DNA from: Acetispira formosa (nom. nud.)
Lineage (GTDB): Bacteria > Desulfobacterota > Desulfarculia > Adiutricales > Adiutricaceae
Assembly: GCA_023525915.1 (NCBI GenBank)
Contig: CP026657.1
Span: forward strand, 3,930,001-3,994,000
Direction of reading: 5' to 3'
Length of the DNA: 64,000 nucleotides
Made by a program: the position numbers and the translations under genes. The notes under the pieces are model-generated. The model was given only the letters and a program-made list of their open reading frames with translations, searched no databases and had not been told where the DNA came from. This document shows positions 1 to 9,153 of this stretch, piece after piece (position 1 is the first letter of the stretch; each line of letters starts with the position of its first letter).

Positions 1-99
1 GAAAAAGGCGGCTTTCCGGTTAAACGGCTCTTCGCCACCAAAGGCAGCGGCCTGGAAAAAGAAATGAGGGAGAAGGCTGAGGTCTGGCTGAAATCCTGA
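1..99 (+). CDS. C-terminal fragment of an unidentified protein
   Basis: An open frame enters from the left edge and stops at a TGA at 97-99, giving a 32-residue tail that ends in EMREKAEVWLKS. The sequence is charged and helical-looking and carries no motif I recognise. It lies 49 bases upstream of the UROD-like gene on the same strand, so the two may share an operon. The family cannot be decided from this fragment. Confidence 0.5.
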   Translation, partial: EKGGFPVKRLFATKGSGLEKEMREKAEVWLKS

Positions 100-148
100 C
101 CGGCCCTTCCGCGCCAGCTTCACTGATCCGCAACAAAGGAGGAAGACA

Positions 149-1357
149 ATGACATTCGTACTGCAAAAACTGGGCGACTTCGGCGCCCTGGCCAATTGGC
201 CCAGGGCCGCCGTCCCCATCCTGGCCCAGATCAACGAACACATTCCCCAACTCTGCCAATTGCCGCACGACTATCTCCTGCGCGACGACCCTGAATCGAT
301 GGCGGAATGCACTCTTCTGGTTTATGAATACTATGATGTTTCCTTATTGATAGCCAATCTGGACGCCTACAATTTCGAAGCTGAATCCATGGGCCAGAAA
401 ATATCCTACGCCACCGGCCGCTACCCGGATATCGACCGCAGCGACTATTTGATCAAAGACAAAAATGATTTGGACAAGATAAAATTCGGCGGCCTTGAAA
501 GCGGCCGTTATCCCTATCTGCTGAAATACGTCAAAGCATTCAGGAAATACGCAGGCTGCTATCCGGCCTCAGACGCCTGTGCGCCCTGGAGCCTGGCGGC
601 CAACATCTACGGGCTGGATCGTCTGGCCCTGTCGGCCATCAGCGATCCGGGGTTCACCCATGAAATGCTCCGCCGCATTATTTATGATTTCATGGTGCCG
701 CTCTACCGGGCCCAATTGGAAGTTCTGCCCGAGCGGCGACAATATGACCTGGCCGACGCTTTCGCCAGCCCGCCCCTGGTTTCGCCCAAAATTTTCCGGG
801 ATTATGTGGTGCGGTATTATGACGAACTCTGCCGGGCTTTTGAGGGCGCCGACATCACTTTCGGAATTAAAGGCATCTGGGGAGTCGGGGTGGTGCCGGA
901 AAAAAACCGGGAACAGTTCACTGATGATCTGGTGCACGTCACCGGCGGCACTCTGGGCGGCATGGACCCTGATGTGGCCAACATCGGCCCGCAATGGTAC
1001 CGCGATTACGCCGACCGCAAGAAAGTGCCCATGTTCCTGGGCCTGATGACCAAGCTCCTGGAAGACGGCCCGGTGGAGGCGATAGTCGAGCGGGTGAAAC
1101 ATTACACCCTGACCGGGAAAAACGGCCTGACTCCCTTCGTCTTCTTTTTGAGCAACGTCGCGCCGGCCACGCCTTCCGAACATGTTCACGCGGCCGTTCA
1201 GGCCGTCAGAACTTTCGGCCAGCCGGAGGCTGACTCCTCGACTTCGTTCCAGATCAAGCCTCGGGAAAGTTTCGGGGATTTCGTGGCCTGGAAAAAGTCC
1301 AATAACCCGGAAGGCTATTCATTCAAATGGCTGGAACGCTCCGGTCTAGGTCGTTGA
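149..1357 (+). CDS. Uroporphyrinogen decarboxylase-like (UROD/MtaA superfamily) protein
   Basis: This 402-residue protein has the overall pattern of the UROD/MtaA/CmuA superfamily, which covers haem-pathway decarboxylases and corrinoid-linked methyltransferases. The ATG at 149 follows an AAAGGAGG ribosome site. The C-terminal half reads as the UROD barrel (around residues 235-275, GIKGIWGVGVVPEKN then TGGTLGGMDP). The HxCG zinc motif of MtaA-type methyltransferases is not visible; the equivalent place reads IWGVG. It is therefore probably one of the many uncharacterised anaerobic UROD-like proteins and not haem-pathway HemE, whose N-terminal signature is also absent. It follows the truncated gene at the window edge. 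Substrate unknown. Confidence 0.75.
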   Translation: MTFVLQKLGDFGALANWPRAAVPILAQINEHIPQLCQLPHDYLLRDDPESMAECTLLVYEYYDVSLLIANLDAYNFEAESMGQKISYATGRYPDIDRSDYLIKDKNDLDKIKFGGLESGRYPYLLKYVKAFRKYAGCYPASDACAPWSLAANIYGLDRLALSAISDPGFTHEMLRRIIYDFMVPLYRAQLEVLPERRQYDLADAFASPPLVSPKIFRDYVVRYYDELCRAFEGADITFGIKGIWGVGVVPEKNREQFTDDLVHVTGGTLGGMDPDVANIGPQWYRDYADRKKVPMFLGLMTKLLEDGPVEAIVERVKHYTLTGKNGLTPFVFFLSNVAPATPSEHVHAAVQAVRTFGQPEADSSTSFQIKPRESFGDFVAWKKSNNPEGYSFKWLERSGLGR

Positions 1358-1421
1358 AAACCAGATTCCACAAACAAACCGGCTTTCAGAAACGATAGGG
1401 GCCGGGGAGAGGAAAAAAGGC

Positions 1422-2462
1422 ATGATTCGCAGCATTTTAATCGCCCTGTTCATTTTGGCTTTTTCAACCGGCGCCCAGGCGGGCGGCCCGTCCGAACGCG
1501 ACCGGGTTTTCAGCGATCTGTACTTTAAATCACAGCTTAAGCCCCAGGCCGTTTCCGCCGGGGAAGACGGCCACGGGGCCGGGATAACGTTTGTCATTAT
1601 GCCGGAATTCCATTCTTCCAGCCACAGCGATATGAAAACGAAACTCGGCGGAACCAAACTCAAAACGTCGGACGGCGATTCCAAGACCGGCAGCCTGATG
1701 TTCACCGTCTCCAAGGAATTGACCGACACCTTCAGCTTGGGCTTTTTGTATCAGATCGCCTATATGGATTATTCCGGCGGACTTCTGACGCCGGATCTGG
1801 CGGGTTTCAGCGGTCAGACGGAATTGGACAGCCTTTCACATCTGGTGGGTTTTTTCAGCATTGTGAATTTAAAGGAATACGGCACCTTGAACCTGAGCCT
1901 GCTCCAGGATTTCGACAGCTACGATGGCCACGAAACCTTTGTCTCACCCTATGGCACCGATACCCGCACCCTGTCTGATTTCAAAACCAGGGTAACATCT
2001 CTGATGGCCTGGTATGAGCGCCGCTGCAATCTCAGCGAGGCCTGGAGCGTGACTCCTTATCTTGGCTGGCGTTCGGTCTACGCGGTGGTGAGCGACCAGA
2101 ACAACTTCGGGGTGGCGGCCGGTATGCCGGGCGACAAGGTGGACGCGCACGCCTGGGCTCATCTGATCAGCGGCGGCCTGAGCTTCGACTATCAGAACGG
2201 CCCCTGGGGTGTGCACTTGCGCGCTGGCGTGAATCACCGCACCTCTCACGACGATGTTCCGGGCCTGGCAAGCCGGGCCATGGCTCCGGGCATGGTTCAT
2301 ATCGGATACAACATCTTCATGGATCGAACCCTGGCCACTTACAACCTGGGCCTGAACTACGTTTTCAGTCCAAACGCCATCATGGCTCTGGGGTATGACG
2401 GGGCGGCCGGTTCGGATTCCACCATGCACAAAGCTTCTTTGGCCCTGGTCTTTCCCTTCTGA
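1422..2462 (+). CDS. Predicted outer-membrane beta-barrel protein
   Basis: This 346-residue protein begins with a typical signal peptide (charged MIR, hydrophobic core, AQA cleavage region near residue 20). The rest alternates polar and hydrophobic residues, is rich in Gly, Tyr and Trp, and ends KASLALVFPF; a terminal Phe after an amphipathic strand is the usual outer-membrane barrel signal. Repeated strand-like stretches (LGFLYQIAYM, LGWRSVYAVV, LGLNYVFSP) resemble autotransporter-type barrel domains. No passenger domain precedes it. The start has a GGGGAGAGG-like site upstream. Function unknown: porin-like or autotransporter-barrel-like. Confidence 0.65.
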   Translation: MIRSILIALFILAFSTGAQAGGPSERDRVFSDLYFKSQLKPQAVSAGEDGHGAGITFVIMPEFHSSSHSDMKTKLGGTKLKTSDGDSKTGSLMFTVSKELTDTFSLGFLYQIAYMDYSGGLLTPDLAGFSGQTELDSLSHLVGFFSIVNLKEYGTLNLSLLQDFDSYDGHETFVSPYGTDTRTLSDFKTRVTSLMAWYERRCNLSEAWSVTPYLGWRSVYAVVSDQNNFGVAAGMPGDKVDAHAWAHLISGGLSFDYQNGPWGVHLRAGVNHRTSHDDVPGLASRAMAPGMVHIGYNIFMDRTLATYNLGLNYVFSPNAIMALGYDGAAGSDSTMHKASLALVFPF

Positions 2463-2473
2463 GGAGAGGGTTT

Positions 2474-2575
2474 GCCCAAAAAGCGCGGTTTTTGCTTAGC
2501 GAACGGCTTTCGCCCCGGAGGGTCCACCTGCTATTGCTAAAATGTAGAAACCTTAAACCGGCGGCCCGTCCGAGG
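2474..2575 (+). repeat. 120-base interspersed repeat, divergent copy
   Basis: Contains the shared core AAAAAGCGCGGTTTTTGCTT followed by an AACGGCTTT segment and CCACCTGCTATT. Better copies lie at 3192, 6879, 23950 (inverted) and 36490. This copy lacks the AAACCAGTCGCTG block and is the most diverged. Confidence 0.6.
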
Positions 2576-2720
2576 AGCAAAATCACGGTCATCTCTGGAG
2601 AAATCTCACCGCCCCGCCCTCTGGAACTGGTCGGCACACAAAGAATGGCCACCCTTGCTAAACGCCGACACTGCCTAGTGCGTAGTCAGGGCTGTAATTT
2701 CGGAACCGCATAGACCCGCC

Positions 2721-2803
2721 GGAAGCCGGGGGTTGTTTTTGTCCCGGCGAGGTGAAGGGAGTCTTTAGTCACGGAGCCGGGACAAAAACAATCCCCGGCT
2801 TCC
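2721..2803. repeat. Two-hairpin repeat, A-type palindrome
   Basis: An inverted repeat with 28-base arms (2721-2748 and 2776-2803) differing at one position, which still forms a G-T pair. The arms contain GGAAGCCGGGG and TTGTTTTTGTCCCGG. The centre holds GTCTTTAGTC, shared with all other copies. The partner B-type palindrome follows at 2857. Confidence 0.85.
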
Positions 2804-2856
2804 GGCTCCCACTAAGCTATGCACACTTTCCAGCTCTTAAGAAAGCAGACTATGCA

Positions 2857-2939
2857 GCCGCCGGGGGAAATGTTTTTGCCCGGTTCCGTGACTAAAGACC
2901 CCCGGAACGGAACCGGGCAAAAACATTTCCCCCGGCGGC
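2857..2939. repeat. Two-hairpin repeat, B-type palindrome
   Basis: An 83-base perfect inverted repeat: arms of 33 bases starting GCCGCCGGGGGAAATG around the 17-base loop GACTAAAGACCCCCGGA. Matching copies are at 21904-21986 and 35041-35123. The inner stem (GGTTCCGT/ACGGAACC) differs from copy to copy but stays paired. Confidence 0.9.
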
Positions 2940-2980
2940 GGTCACCCGCTTTCCGAATATTCAACATTGACTATGTACTA

Positions 2981-3126
2981 GGCCGGGCGGGCGAAAAATT
3001 TTCTGTAAGTCGCTCGTAATTTTGCTCCCCGGACGGGCACGAACTATCAAAATGCCACTGAAGCCACCCGGCCGGGAATAAGAGAAAATTACGAGCGACG
3101 TCAGAAATTTTTTCGCCCGCCCGGCC
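2981..3126 (+). repeat. 146-base palindromic repeat (IR146), copy 1
   Basis: Long imperfect inverted repeat. The left arm reads GCGGGCGAAAAATTTTCTG then GTCGCTCGTAATTTTGCTCC; the right arm reads GAAAATTACGAGCGACGTC then AGAAATTTTTTCGCCCGC. About 30 unpaired bases separate the arms. Other copies are at 18795-18942 (inverted) and 36780-36925. Confidence 0.85.
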
Positions 3127-3191
3127 GGGTTTTACCTTTGCCCTTCCAAACGACCGCCTTGCAAACTGCCCCAGCGATTCTCAAAGTAAAC

Positions 3192-3316
3192 TTTTTCCCA
3201 TGAACTTACGGCCCCTCCGCTACACAAAAAGCGTGGTTTTTGTTTCGCGAGCGGCTATTTTTCCGTCAAAACCAGTCGCTGCCGCTCCGTCACCCCTTGC
3301 GGGCGACCTGCTATTT
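3192..3316 (+). repeat. 120-base interspersed repeat
   Basis: Carries the core CAAAAAGCGTGGTTTTTGTT, GCGAGCGGCTATTTT and AAAACCAGTCGCTG, nearly identical to the copy at 6879-7000. It lies about 150 bases upstream of the DUF533 gene. Confidence 0.8.
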
Positions 3317-3468
3317 TGAAAACGCCGTCTACTTTGAGAATTGCTGAAACTGCCCACCACTTGTTGTATTTTTTTAGATAATGTCGTAAAATTATAAATG
3401 TTGTACGGTTTGCCTCTCTGGATATTTCAATTTCTCTCTTCTTATAACTACAATAAAAGGTGGCCATT

Positions 3469-4140
3469 ATGGGAATTTTCGACGATTTGCAGTCAATGCT
3501 CGGTACGGCCATTAGCGGCCGGGCTGATTCCACATCAAGCAAAACCGGTGGCGGCTTCACGGAGCTTCTGGGGCCGGCCGTACTCGGGGGCCTGATTTCC
3601 GCGATCCTGCCTGGCAAGTCAGGCACGGGCGGTGTGCTTCGGGCTGGCGGCGGCACGGCGCTGGCGACTCTTCTCTGGAATAAATACAAAGACAGGATTT
3701 TGCCGACCACGGCCAAGGGTGCTCCAGACGCGCAGATGGTGCGGGTGGACCCGGCGGCCTCATCCACCGGCCTGACCAGGGTCGAGGCCGATCCTTCCCT
3801 GGTCCGCCTTATTCGGGCCATGGTTTTCGCCGCTAAAAGCGACGGCCAGATCGACGACAATGAAAAACAGGCCATCAACAATCGCCTCAGCCAGATGGGC
3901 GCGGGCCAGGAGGCGGCCAAAATTGTCGCCGCCGCCATTAATGAGCCCCTTGATCCCAATCTGGTGGCGGCCGGGGTTACCGGGCCGGAAGAGGCCATGG
4001 CTTTATTCCTGGCCAGTTGCTCAGTCATCGAGCTGGACCATTTCATGGAAAACAGCTATCTCGACGCCCTGGCCAAAGTTCTGGGCATTCCTCCAGAAGC
4101 GAAAAAAGACATTGAGGACGCCGCGAAAAAAGCAGCCTGA
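3469..4140 (+). CDS. DUF533/YebE-like TerB-fold protein
   Basis: The preferred ATG is at 3469 with AAGGTGG six bases upstream (223 residues). The N-terminus (MGIFDDLQSMLG) and the Gly/Ala-rich stretch at residues 27-70 resemble DUF533 (YebE) proteins, in which this part is a short hydrophobic, possibly membrane-associated segment. The C-terminal half (about residues 105-220; LIRAMVFAAKSDGQIDDNEK, then FLASCSVIELD) is a TerB-like all-helical domain with the typical acidic DG-x-ID-x-NE motif. The biochemical role of the family is not established. It stands alone, with a good hairpin after the stop codon. Confidence 0.75.
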   Translation: MGIFDDLQSMLGTAISGRADSTSSKTGGGFTELLGPAVLGGLISAILPGKSGTGGVLRAGGGTALATLLWNKYKDRILPTTAKGAPDAQMVRVDPAASSTGLTRVEADPSLVRLIRAMVFAAKSDGQIDDNEKQAINNRLSQMGAGQEAAKIVAAAINEPLDPNLVAAGVTGPEEAMALFLASCSVIELDHFMENSYLDALAKVLGIPPEAKKDIEDAAKKAA

Positions 4141-4158
4141 TTTCATCTAAAAACATTC

Positions 4159-4200
4159 AAGGCGATGGTGCAACAGGCCGGTGCTCCATCGCCTTTCATT
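4159..4200 (+). terminator. Hairpin terminator after the DUF533 gene
   Basis: A 10-base-pair perfect stem (AAGGCGATGG / CCATCGCCTT) with a 16-base loop starts 18 bases after the stop codon. It is followed by TCATTAT, a weak T-rich tail. Confidence 0.65.
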
Positions 4201-4635
4201 ATACCCGCCGGACATGTTGCCCCCTAGACAGGGGGCCCCGCTCTTAATACAATGATAGCCGCCATAACCAGCCACCCAAGCAAACCGCCCCCCAAACCCG
4301 GCCCCGTGCGGGCCACGCACACTAAAGGTCTTGATTTTTCAGCGTTCCTGCAATACAATAGCACTTCATCAAGACCAAATAATATTTTAATAATTAATGA
4401 AACTAATATTTTATTCTTGCCGGGCCGACTGAGGTCAGAAAAAAAATCTAATAATTATACTTTCATCTTATGTCTTATGAGTGTATCTATCTCTTCTTAT
4501 TAAACATGTACCGCCTCAGCCCCATTGAAAGCGAGAAAGCCCTTCCGATCCATTGAATCAGCATACGGCCGGTTCAATGCGTCTGGTTGGCGGGGTATGC
4601 CGCGCTCAAGGTTTTTGCTGGAGATATGTATCGCC
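4201..4635. other. AT-rich intergenic region
   Basis: Over 400 bases without a convincing gene; AT content rises sharply at 4370-4500 (AATATTTTAATAATTAATG and similar), as expected for a promoter region of the downstream kinase. An in-frame extension of the kinase back to a TTG at 4525 is possible, but its residues are unlike a membrane sensor N-terminus. Confidence 0.55.
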
Positions 4636-6855
4636 ATGAGAGTCAGACAAGTCGTTTTCCTCGCATCATCACTGATTGCCCTGATAACCATCATTTCGGT
4701 TTTGAGTCTGTTCGAATACCGGCTGATGCCGCATTTCCGAAATATGGAAATTGCCCTGGTGGGCCGCAGCGCCCAGCAGGTGCATAACATGATGCTGAAT
4801 GATCTCAAAATTCTCAACACCCGGCTGGCCTCCCTGACTAAATGGGATCTGGCCTATGAATACAGCCGGGGCTCCATCGCCCCTGAACAGTTTGAGGAAG
4901 ACAGCCTCAACGACGCCGCGCTGGACGCCGGAGATTTTGATGTCTATATCTGGGTGAATGGAGCCGGGGAGATAATTTTCGCCCGCTACCGCCAGCCCGA
5001 CGGCTACGTCGACTATGGTCCCCTGCCGGATTACTTCTCCGGGTGGCTGAAGCCCGGGGGCGTCTTGATACCAAAAGATCCGATGCGGTCGATCGATGGC
5101 TATCTCAATATAGACGGCAATCCCGCCCTGGTGGCCTCAGTGCCGGTGGTGCCGCACAGCTATGAGGTGGACACTCCAGGAGGCCGCGTCATCGGCATGA
5201 CCTACATCACCGAACCGGTGATTAATGTGGTGCGGAATTTCACGGGCATCAATATTCTGCTGATAAAAAACGACGCTGAAAATGAGGCGCAGGTGGCTGA
5301 GTGGGTGAAGCTGGCCGACCGCGACGGGATCTATCTTTTCCCGGAAACCGATTCCAGATACGCCTTTGTCATCACTCCGCCCGATTTGGCCGGGGAGCCT
5401 GTTTTCGCGGTCATCGGGCGCATACCGCGCGATATCGGACAGACCGCCGCCGGGGTGCGCAAGTTCGTCTTCCTGGTTCTGGGGTTGTGTCTGCTTCTCT
5501 GCTTCCTCACTTTCATCGGCTTTTTGGAACTGGCCCTGATGCGTCCCCTGGTCGGAATCAGGCGGGCGGTGCTGAAAATAAAGGAAGACGGGCCGGAACA
5601 GCAGACCATGCTGGTGCCGGCCGGGTTAAGCGAATTCCGCGACCTTTCAAACTCAATCAATGATATGGTGCACACCGTGCGGGACGAACAGGCCAAGGTG
5701 GTGGCCGCCGCCGAGGCCAACCGGGCCAAGAGCGAATTTCTGGCCAGCATGTCCCACGAGATCCGCACACCCATGAACGGCGTTCTGGCCGTAACCGAGC
5801 TTCTGTCTGAAGAAAACCTCACCGACCGCCAGAAGGACTATGTAAACACAATCGCTGAAAGCGGACACACCCTTCTAACCATCATCAACGACATTCTGGA
5901 TCTCTCCAAACTGGAGGCGGGCAAGATAGAGCTGGAGAGCTTGTCGCTGGATATGAAAACAATCATCGACAGCGTCATAAACCTTCTGGGCCCGGCCGCA
6001 CAGAAAAAGGGGCTGGAACTGGCCGCCAACTACGAGCCAGGCACCCCGCGCCACTTTCTGGGCGATCCCGGCCGCATCCGTCAGGTGCTTGTTAATCTGG
6101 TGGGCAACGGCGTGAAGTTCACCCAGGAGGGCTATGTTCATATTGATGTGGAAACATCCGAGGACAATGAACTGATCGTCAGTGTCAAGGATACGGGCAT
6201 AGGCGTCTCGGAAGAGGCCAGGGAACGGCTGTTTCAGAAATTTGAACAGGCCGGGCTGGATACTACCCGCAAGTTCGGTGGCACCGGTCTGGGGCTGGCT
6301 ATTTCCAAACGGCTGGTTGAGATCATGGGCGGTGAAATGTGGCTGGAGAGCGTTCTGGGCAAAGGCTCCACCTTCTATTTCCGCCTGCGCCTGCCGCTGG
6401 CCGAACATTTTCCCACCGCCGATGAACTGGCCGCCAAACCAGTGCGGTCAAAACGCCCGACGTTTAAGGGCAGCCTCCTGGTGGTGGATGATAACGCGGT
6501 GAACCGTATGGTGGCCGCCAGAATGCTGGAGAAGCTAGGCAATGTCGTGGCCACGGCTGAAAACGGCCGGGAAGCTTTGACCTGTATGGAAGAGAGCGGC
6601 TACGACGTGGTCTTCATGGATTGCCAGATGCCCGAGCTCGATGGCTATGAGGCCACGCGCATGCAGCGGCGCAAGGAAAGTGAAACCTCATGCGGGCACC
6701 AGATAATAATAGCCATGACCGCCAACGCCATGGCCGGTGACCGCGAAAAAACGCTTGAGGCCGGCATGGATGACTATATATCCAAGCCCTTCAAGATTGA
6801 TGACATGGTTAACGTACTGGCCAGGTTCCTGCCTCCAGGGCCGGAGAGGGACTGA
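4636..6855 (+). CDS. CHASE4-domain hybrid sensor histidine kinase
   Basis: A 739-residue inner-membrane hybrid kinase. The ATG at 4636 is chosen because the first residues ([20 protein letters not shown]) form the first membrane helix and a GGAG lies upstream. The periplasmic region (about 30-270) matches CHASE4, with the early [21 protein letters not shown] segment; a second helix lies near 275-297, then a HAMP-like linker. The HisKA phospho-acceptor is His374 in [10 protein letters not shown], followed by an HATPase domain ([16 protein letters not shown]) and a C-terminal receiver with phospho-acceptor Asp662 in [11 protein letters not shown]. No output regulator adjoins it, so its partner is elsewhere. 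Ligand unknown. Confidence 0.92.
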   Translation: MRVRQVVFLASSLIALITIISVLSLFEYRLMPHFRNMEIALVGRSAQQVHNMMLNDLKILNTRLASLTKWDLAYEYSRGSIAPEQFEEDSLNDAALDAGDFDVYIWVNGAGEIIFARYRQPDGYVDYGPLPDYFSGWLKPGGVLIPKDPMRSIDGYLNIDGNPALVASVPVVPHSYEVDTPGGRVIGMTYITEPVINVVRNFTGINILLIKNDAENEAQVAEWVKLADRDGIYLFPETDSRYAFVITPPDLAGEPVFAVIGRIPRDIGQTAAGVRKFVFLVLGLCLLLCFLTFIGFLELALMRPLVGIRRAVLKIKEDGPEQQTMLVPAGLSEFRDLSNSINDMVHTVRDEQAKVVAAAEANRAKSEFLASMSHEIRTPMNGVLAVTELLSEENLTDRQKDYVNTIAESGHTLLTIINDILDLSKLEAGKIELESLSLDMKTIIDSVINLLGPAAQKKGLELAANYEPGTPRHFLGDPGRIRQVLVNLVGNGVKFTQEGYVHIDVETSEDNELIVSVKDTGIGVSEEARERLFQKFEQAGLDTTRKFGGTGLGLAISKRLVEIMGGEMWLESVLGKGSTFYFRLRLPLAEHFPTADELAAKPVRSKRPTFKGSLLVVDDNAVNRMVAARMLEKLGNVVATAENGREALTCMEESGYDVVFMDCQMPELDGYEATRMQRRKESETSCGHQIIIAMTANAMAGDREKTLEAGMDDYISKPFKIDDMVNVLARFLPPGPERD

Positions 6856-6878
6856 AAGGGCCGCCGATGGGCGATTCT

Positions 6879-7000
6879 AATTATGGCATTTTCCCTTGAA
6901 CTGGCAGCTCGTAGCTACACAAAAAGCGTGGTTTTTGTTTCGCGAGCGGCTATTTTACCGTCAAAACCAGTCGCTGACGCTCCGTCTCGAAGACTCGACA
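6879..7000 (+). repeat. 120-base interspersed repeat
   Basis: Begins TTTTCCCTTGAACTGGCAG and runs through CAAAAAGCGTGGTTTTTGTT to AACCAGTCGCTGACGCTCCG. It is the closest match to the copy at 3192-3316. The following GCCATAATTAGAATTACTGG (7019-7038) also recurs beside the inverted copy near 24061, so the unit may extend. Confidence 0.8.
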
Positions 7001-7086
7001 GTCGTTATAGGCGGCGAAAGCCATAATTAGAATTACTGGCCGCCGATGGCCCGGCTTGCCTGGTCTCTGATCACGCACGCCCCCCA

Positions 7087-7131
7087 AAAACCAAGCCGCT
7101 CCGGTGAATGCACCGGGGCGGCTTGGTTTAT
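7087..7131. terminator. Bidirectional terminator
   Basis: CCAAGCCGCTCCGGTG (7091-7106) pairs with CACCGGGGCGGCTTGG (7111-7126) around a four-base loop. A-runs before it and T-runs after it suit termination of the kinase from the left and of the chemotaxis receptor from the right. Confidence 0.85.
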
Positions 7132-7169
7132 CTGGAGCAGGGGGGAGACTATTGCATAACGGAGTCAGC

Positions 7170-8651
7170 TCACCGGTCTGTTCCAACCAGAGAGTTCAGC
7201 TCTTCAACCGCCCCGGACAGATGATTGGCCTGAGTAGAGAGCTTGGCGGCCGCGCTGGATGATTGCTCGGCGGAAGCCGCGTTGGCTTGGGTTACCTGGT
7301 CCACATCATTCATGGCCTGGGTAATCTGGTCAATGCCGCTTGACTGCTCCTTGGACGCTTCGGCCACTTCACTTAACAGCTCCGCCGCTTTTGCGGAGTG
7401 GCCGCTGACAGTCTGAAAGCTTTCGGCGGTGGAGTTGACCATTTCAGAGCCTGAATTAATATTGGAGATAGTGGCGGCAATGAGGTCTGAAGTGTTTCTG
7501 GCCGCATCCGCGGAACGTGACGCCAGATTGCGCACTTCATCGGCCACCACAGCGAAGCCCGCCCCGGCTTCACCGGCCCTGGCCGCCTCTACGGCCGCGT
7601 TAAGGGCCAGAAGGTTGGTCTGAAAGGCTATTTCATCGATGGTCTTGATGATCTTGCCGATCTCTCCCCCTGAAGAATGGATCTCGTCCATCGCCCTTAT
7701 AACATTGGTCATGGACTGTTCAGCCTCGCCGACGGCGCCGATAGCCTGACTCATCAAATTGTTGGCTTCAGCTGAATTATCGGCGTTACGTCTGGTCATG
7801 GACGAAAGCTCTTCCAGTGCCGCGTTGATTTCTTCCAGACTGGCCGCATTTTTAGTCGCCCCCTCCGCCAGGTTGCCGGATGAACTGGAAAGCTGCCCGG
7901 AAGCCATGTTCAATTCCTGGAATTCTTCAGAAAGCTCGCCGGCGATCCGCTGAAGTGTATTGAGCACTTTTCGCCTCAGCCAGATAATGCTGATTAAGGC
8001 CAATACGGAAGCCAGGCCCAGAATCAGGAAAAGCGCGTATTCCACTTGCCTGGCCAGGCTGATGGATTTTTCCCTGGCGCTGTTAAGGCGCTGTTCCTGA
8101 AGACGTTCGAATTCACCCACCGGAACCTGTATGGCGGCCGCGGCGTCGAGATAGGCTTTGTCATATAGCAGTTGTATGGCCTCCTGCCTGGCTTCAGCCA
8201 TCTTTTCCGGCGGCGATTGTTCAACCAGATTCATGGCCGCCACTTCCAGTTCCGCCAGTGTGCCTGACAGACTGTTGGCCTTGGCCAGAAGCTGTTTTTC
8301 TTCATTGGTAAAGCCTGCTTCGTCATAGAGGCTGTTCAGCTCCACCTGGCGGCCGGGCTGGACCGCGGCTGAATCCGGGCGCGCCACTTTTCCCGACCTG
8401 ATGTCGAGGATGCGGAAATAGTCTTCTTTAAATCGCAGGCTTCCGCTGGCCACATAGTTTCTAACATTGGCCGTCAGGCCGAACGAGTTGGCGGCCGTCT
8501 CCTGGGACAGCGACAGGGAGACGAGTTGATTTTCGATGGAGTTCTGAACCTGGGTCAAAGCGTAGCGCAGCGCCAGAATTCCCCCGAGTAGACATAATAA
8601 AATTACGCATCCGAAAACAGTCATAAGATTGATAAAAGACTTAACGTTCAT
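7170..8651 (-). CDS. Methyl-accepting chemotaxis protein
   Basis: A 493-residue chemoreceptor starting at the ATG at 8651, which has AAAGGG six bases upstream; an upstream ATG at 8672 lacks a site. A first membrane helix lies at residues 5-28 and a second at about 203-224, enclosing a helical periplasmic sensor. The cytoplasmic part contains the highly conserved hairpin tip ([20 protein letters not shown], then [20 protein letters not shown]). I see no clear HAMP domain: helix 2 runs into the signalling coiled coil within about 40 residues. There is no C-terminal CheR-tethering pentapeptide. It is not linked to che genes here. The signal sensed is unknown. Confidence 0.92.
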   Translation of the reverse strand: MNVKSFINLMTVFGCVILLCLLGGILALRYALTQVQNSIENQLVSLSLSQETAANSFGLTANVRNYVASGSLRFKEDYFRILDIRSGKVARPDSAAVQPGRQVELNSLYDEAGFTNEEKQLLAKANSLSGTLAELEVAAMNLVEQSPPEKMAEARQEAIQLLYDKAYLDAAAAIQVPVGEFERLQEQRLNSAREKSISLARQVEYALFLILGLASVLALISIIWLRRKVLNTLQRIAGELSEEFQELNMASGQLSSSSGNLAEGATKNAASLEEINAALEELSSMTRRNADNSAEANNLMSQAIGAVGEAEQSMTNVIRAMDEIHSSGGEIGKIIKTIDEIAFQTNLLALNAAVEAARAGEAGAGFAVVADEVRNLASRSADAARNTSDLIAATISNINSGSEMVNSTAESFQTVSGHSAKAAELLSEVAEASKEQSSGIDQITQAMNDVDQVTQANAASAEQSSSAAAKLSTQANHLSGAVEELNSLVGTDR

Positions 8652-9078
8652 GTTTCCCTTTCTGATTTGCAACCAAAACTAATGGCCGGTTTATTAATGA
8701 ATTAAAATTCATACAGATTTAACAAACAACAAATTCCAATATAAAAAGCGGGTTGTTTGCCCGCAATTTTTTTAATTGTGTTCTTTATCTGTTTAGCTTT
8801 AATTCAGTATTTTACCGGCGGCAAGGTCAAAAAGGGCAGCCGTGACGAAGAAAGATATATTTAGCTAGATCTATTTATAATATAACATAATAGCGGTTAT
8901 TATGCAAGAATATCCATTATCAAGGATTTTATATTGTTTATAATAAAACTATTGCTTTAAATTTTTGGAAAGCTTCAATTAATTCGGTTTTAAATATGGA
9001 CAAATTTTAAGTGGTTCTCTTCCATTGTTGTTGCCAATATGCCGCAATATGAGAATTTCAGTGGTGGGCTCTTATCTC
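8652..9078. other. AT-rich divergent intergenic region
   Basis: Separates the divergent receptor and glgC genes and is strongly AT-rich. A short hairpin (GCGGG 8748-8752 / CCCGC 8760-8764) flanked by A- and T-runs could act as a weak terminator in either direction. No gene seen. Confidence 0.55.
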
Positions 9079-9107
9079 TTGTTAGATTGAGGTTTCATTG
9101 ATATAAT
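9079..9107 (+). promoter_or_regulatory. Sigma-70-type promoter of glgC
   Basis: TTGTTA (9079-9084) and TATAAT (9102-9107) are separated by exactly 17 bases, in an AT-rich region about 50 bases ahead of the glgC ATG. Confidence 0.7.
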
Positions 9108-9153
9108 AAAAATGGTTTTCCTCCAGAATTATTACTTGAAGAAAGGTACGGCA

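Larger units (their letters stand above)
2463..3468. other. 1 kb gene-free gap filled with interspersed repeats
   Basis: No credible gene lies here; the short open frames are artefacts of the repeats. The gap contains, in order, a divergent copy of the 120-base repeat, an element reading CTCTGGAGAAATCTCACCG (2594-2612), a two-hairpin repeat (2721-2939), a 146-base palindromic repeat (2981-3126) and a second 120-base repeat (3192-3316). All recur elsewhere in the window. The last 150 bases are AT-rich and probably hold the promoter of the next gene. Confidence 0.8.

Noticed and set aside
4525-4635. Upstream TTG start extending the CHASE4 kinase by 37 residues
   Set aside because: The added residues are not hydrophobic or signal-like; the ATG at 4636 directly begins the membrane helix and has a ribosome site.
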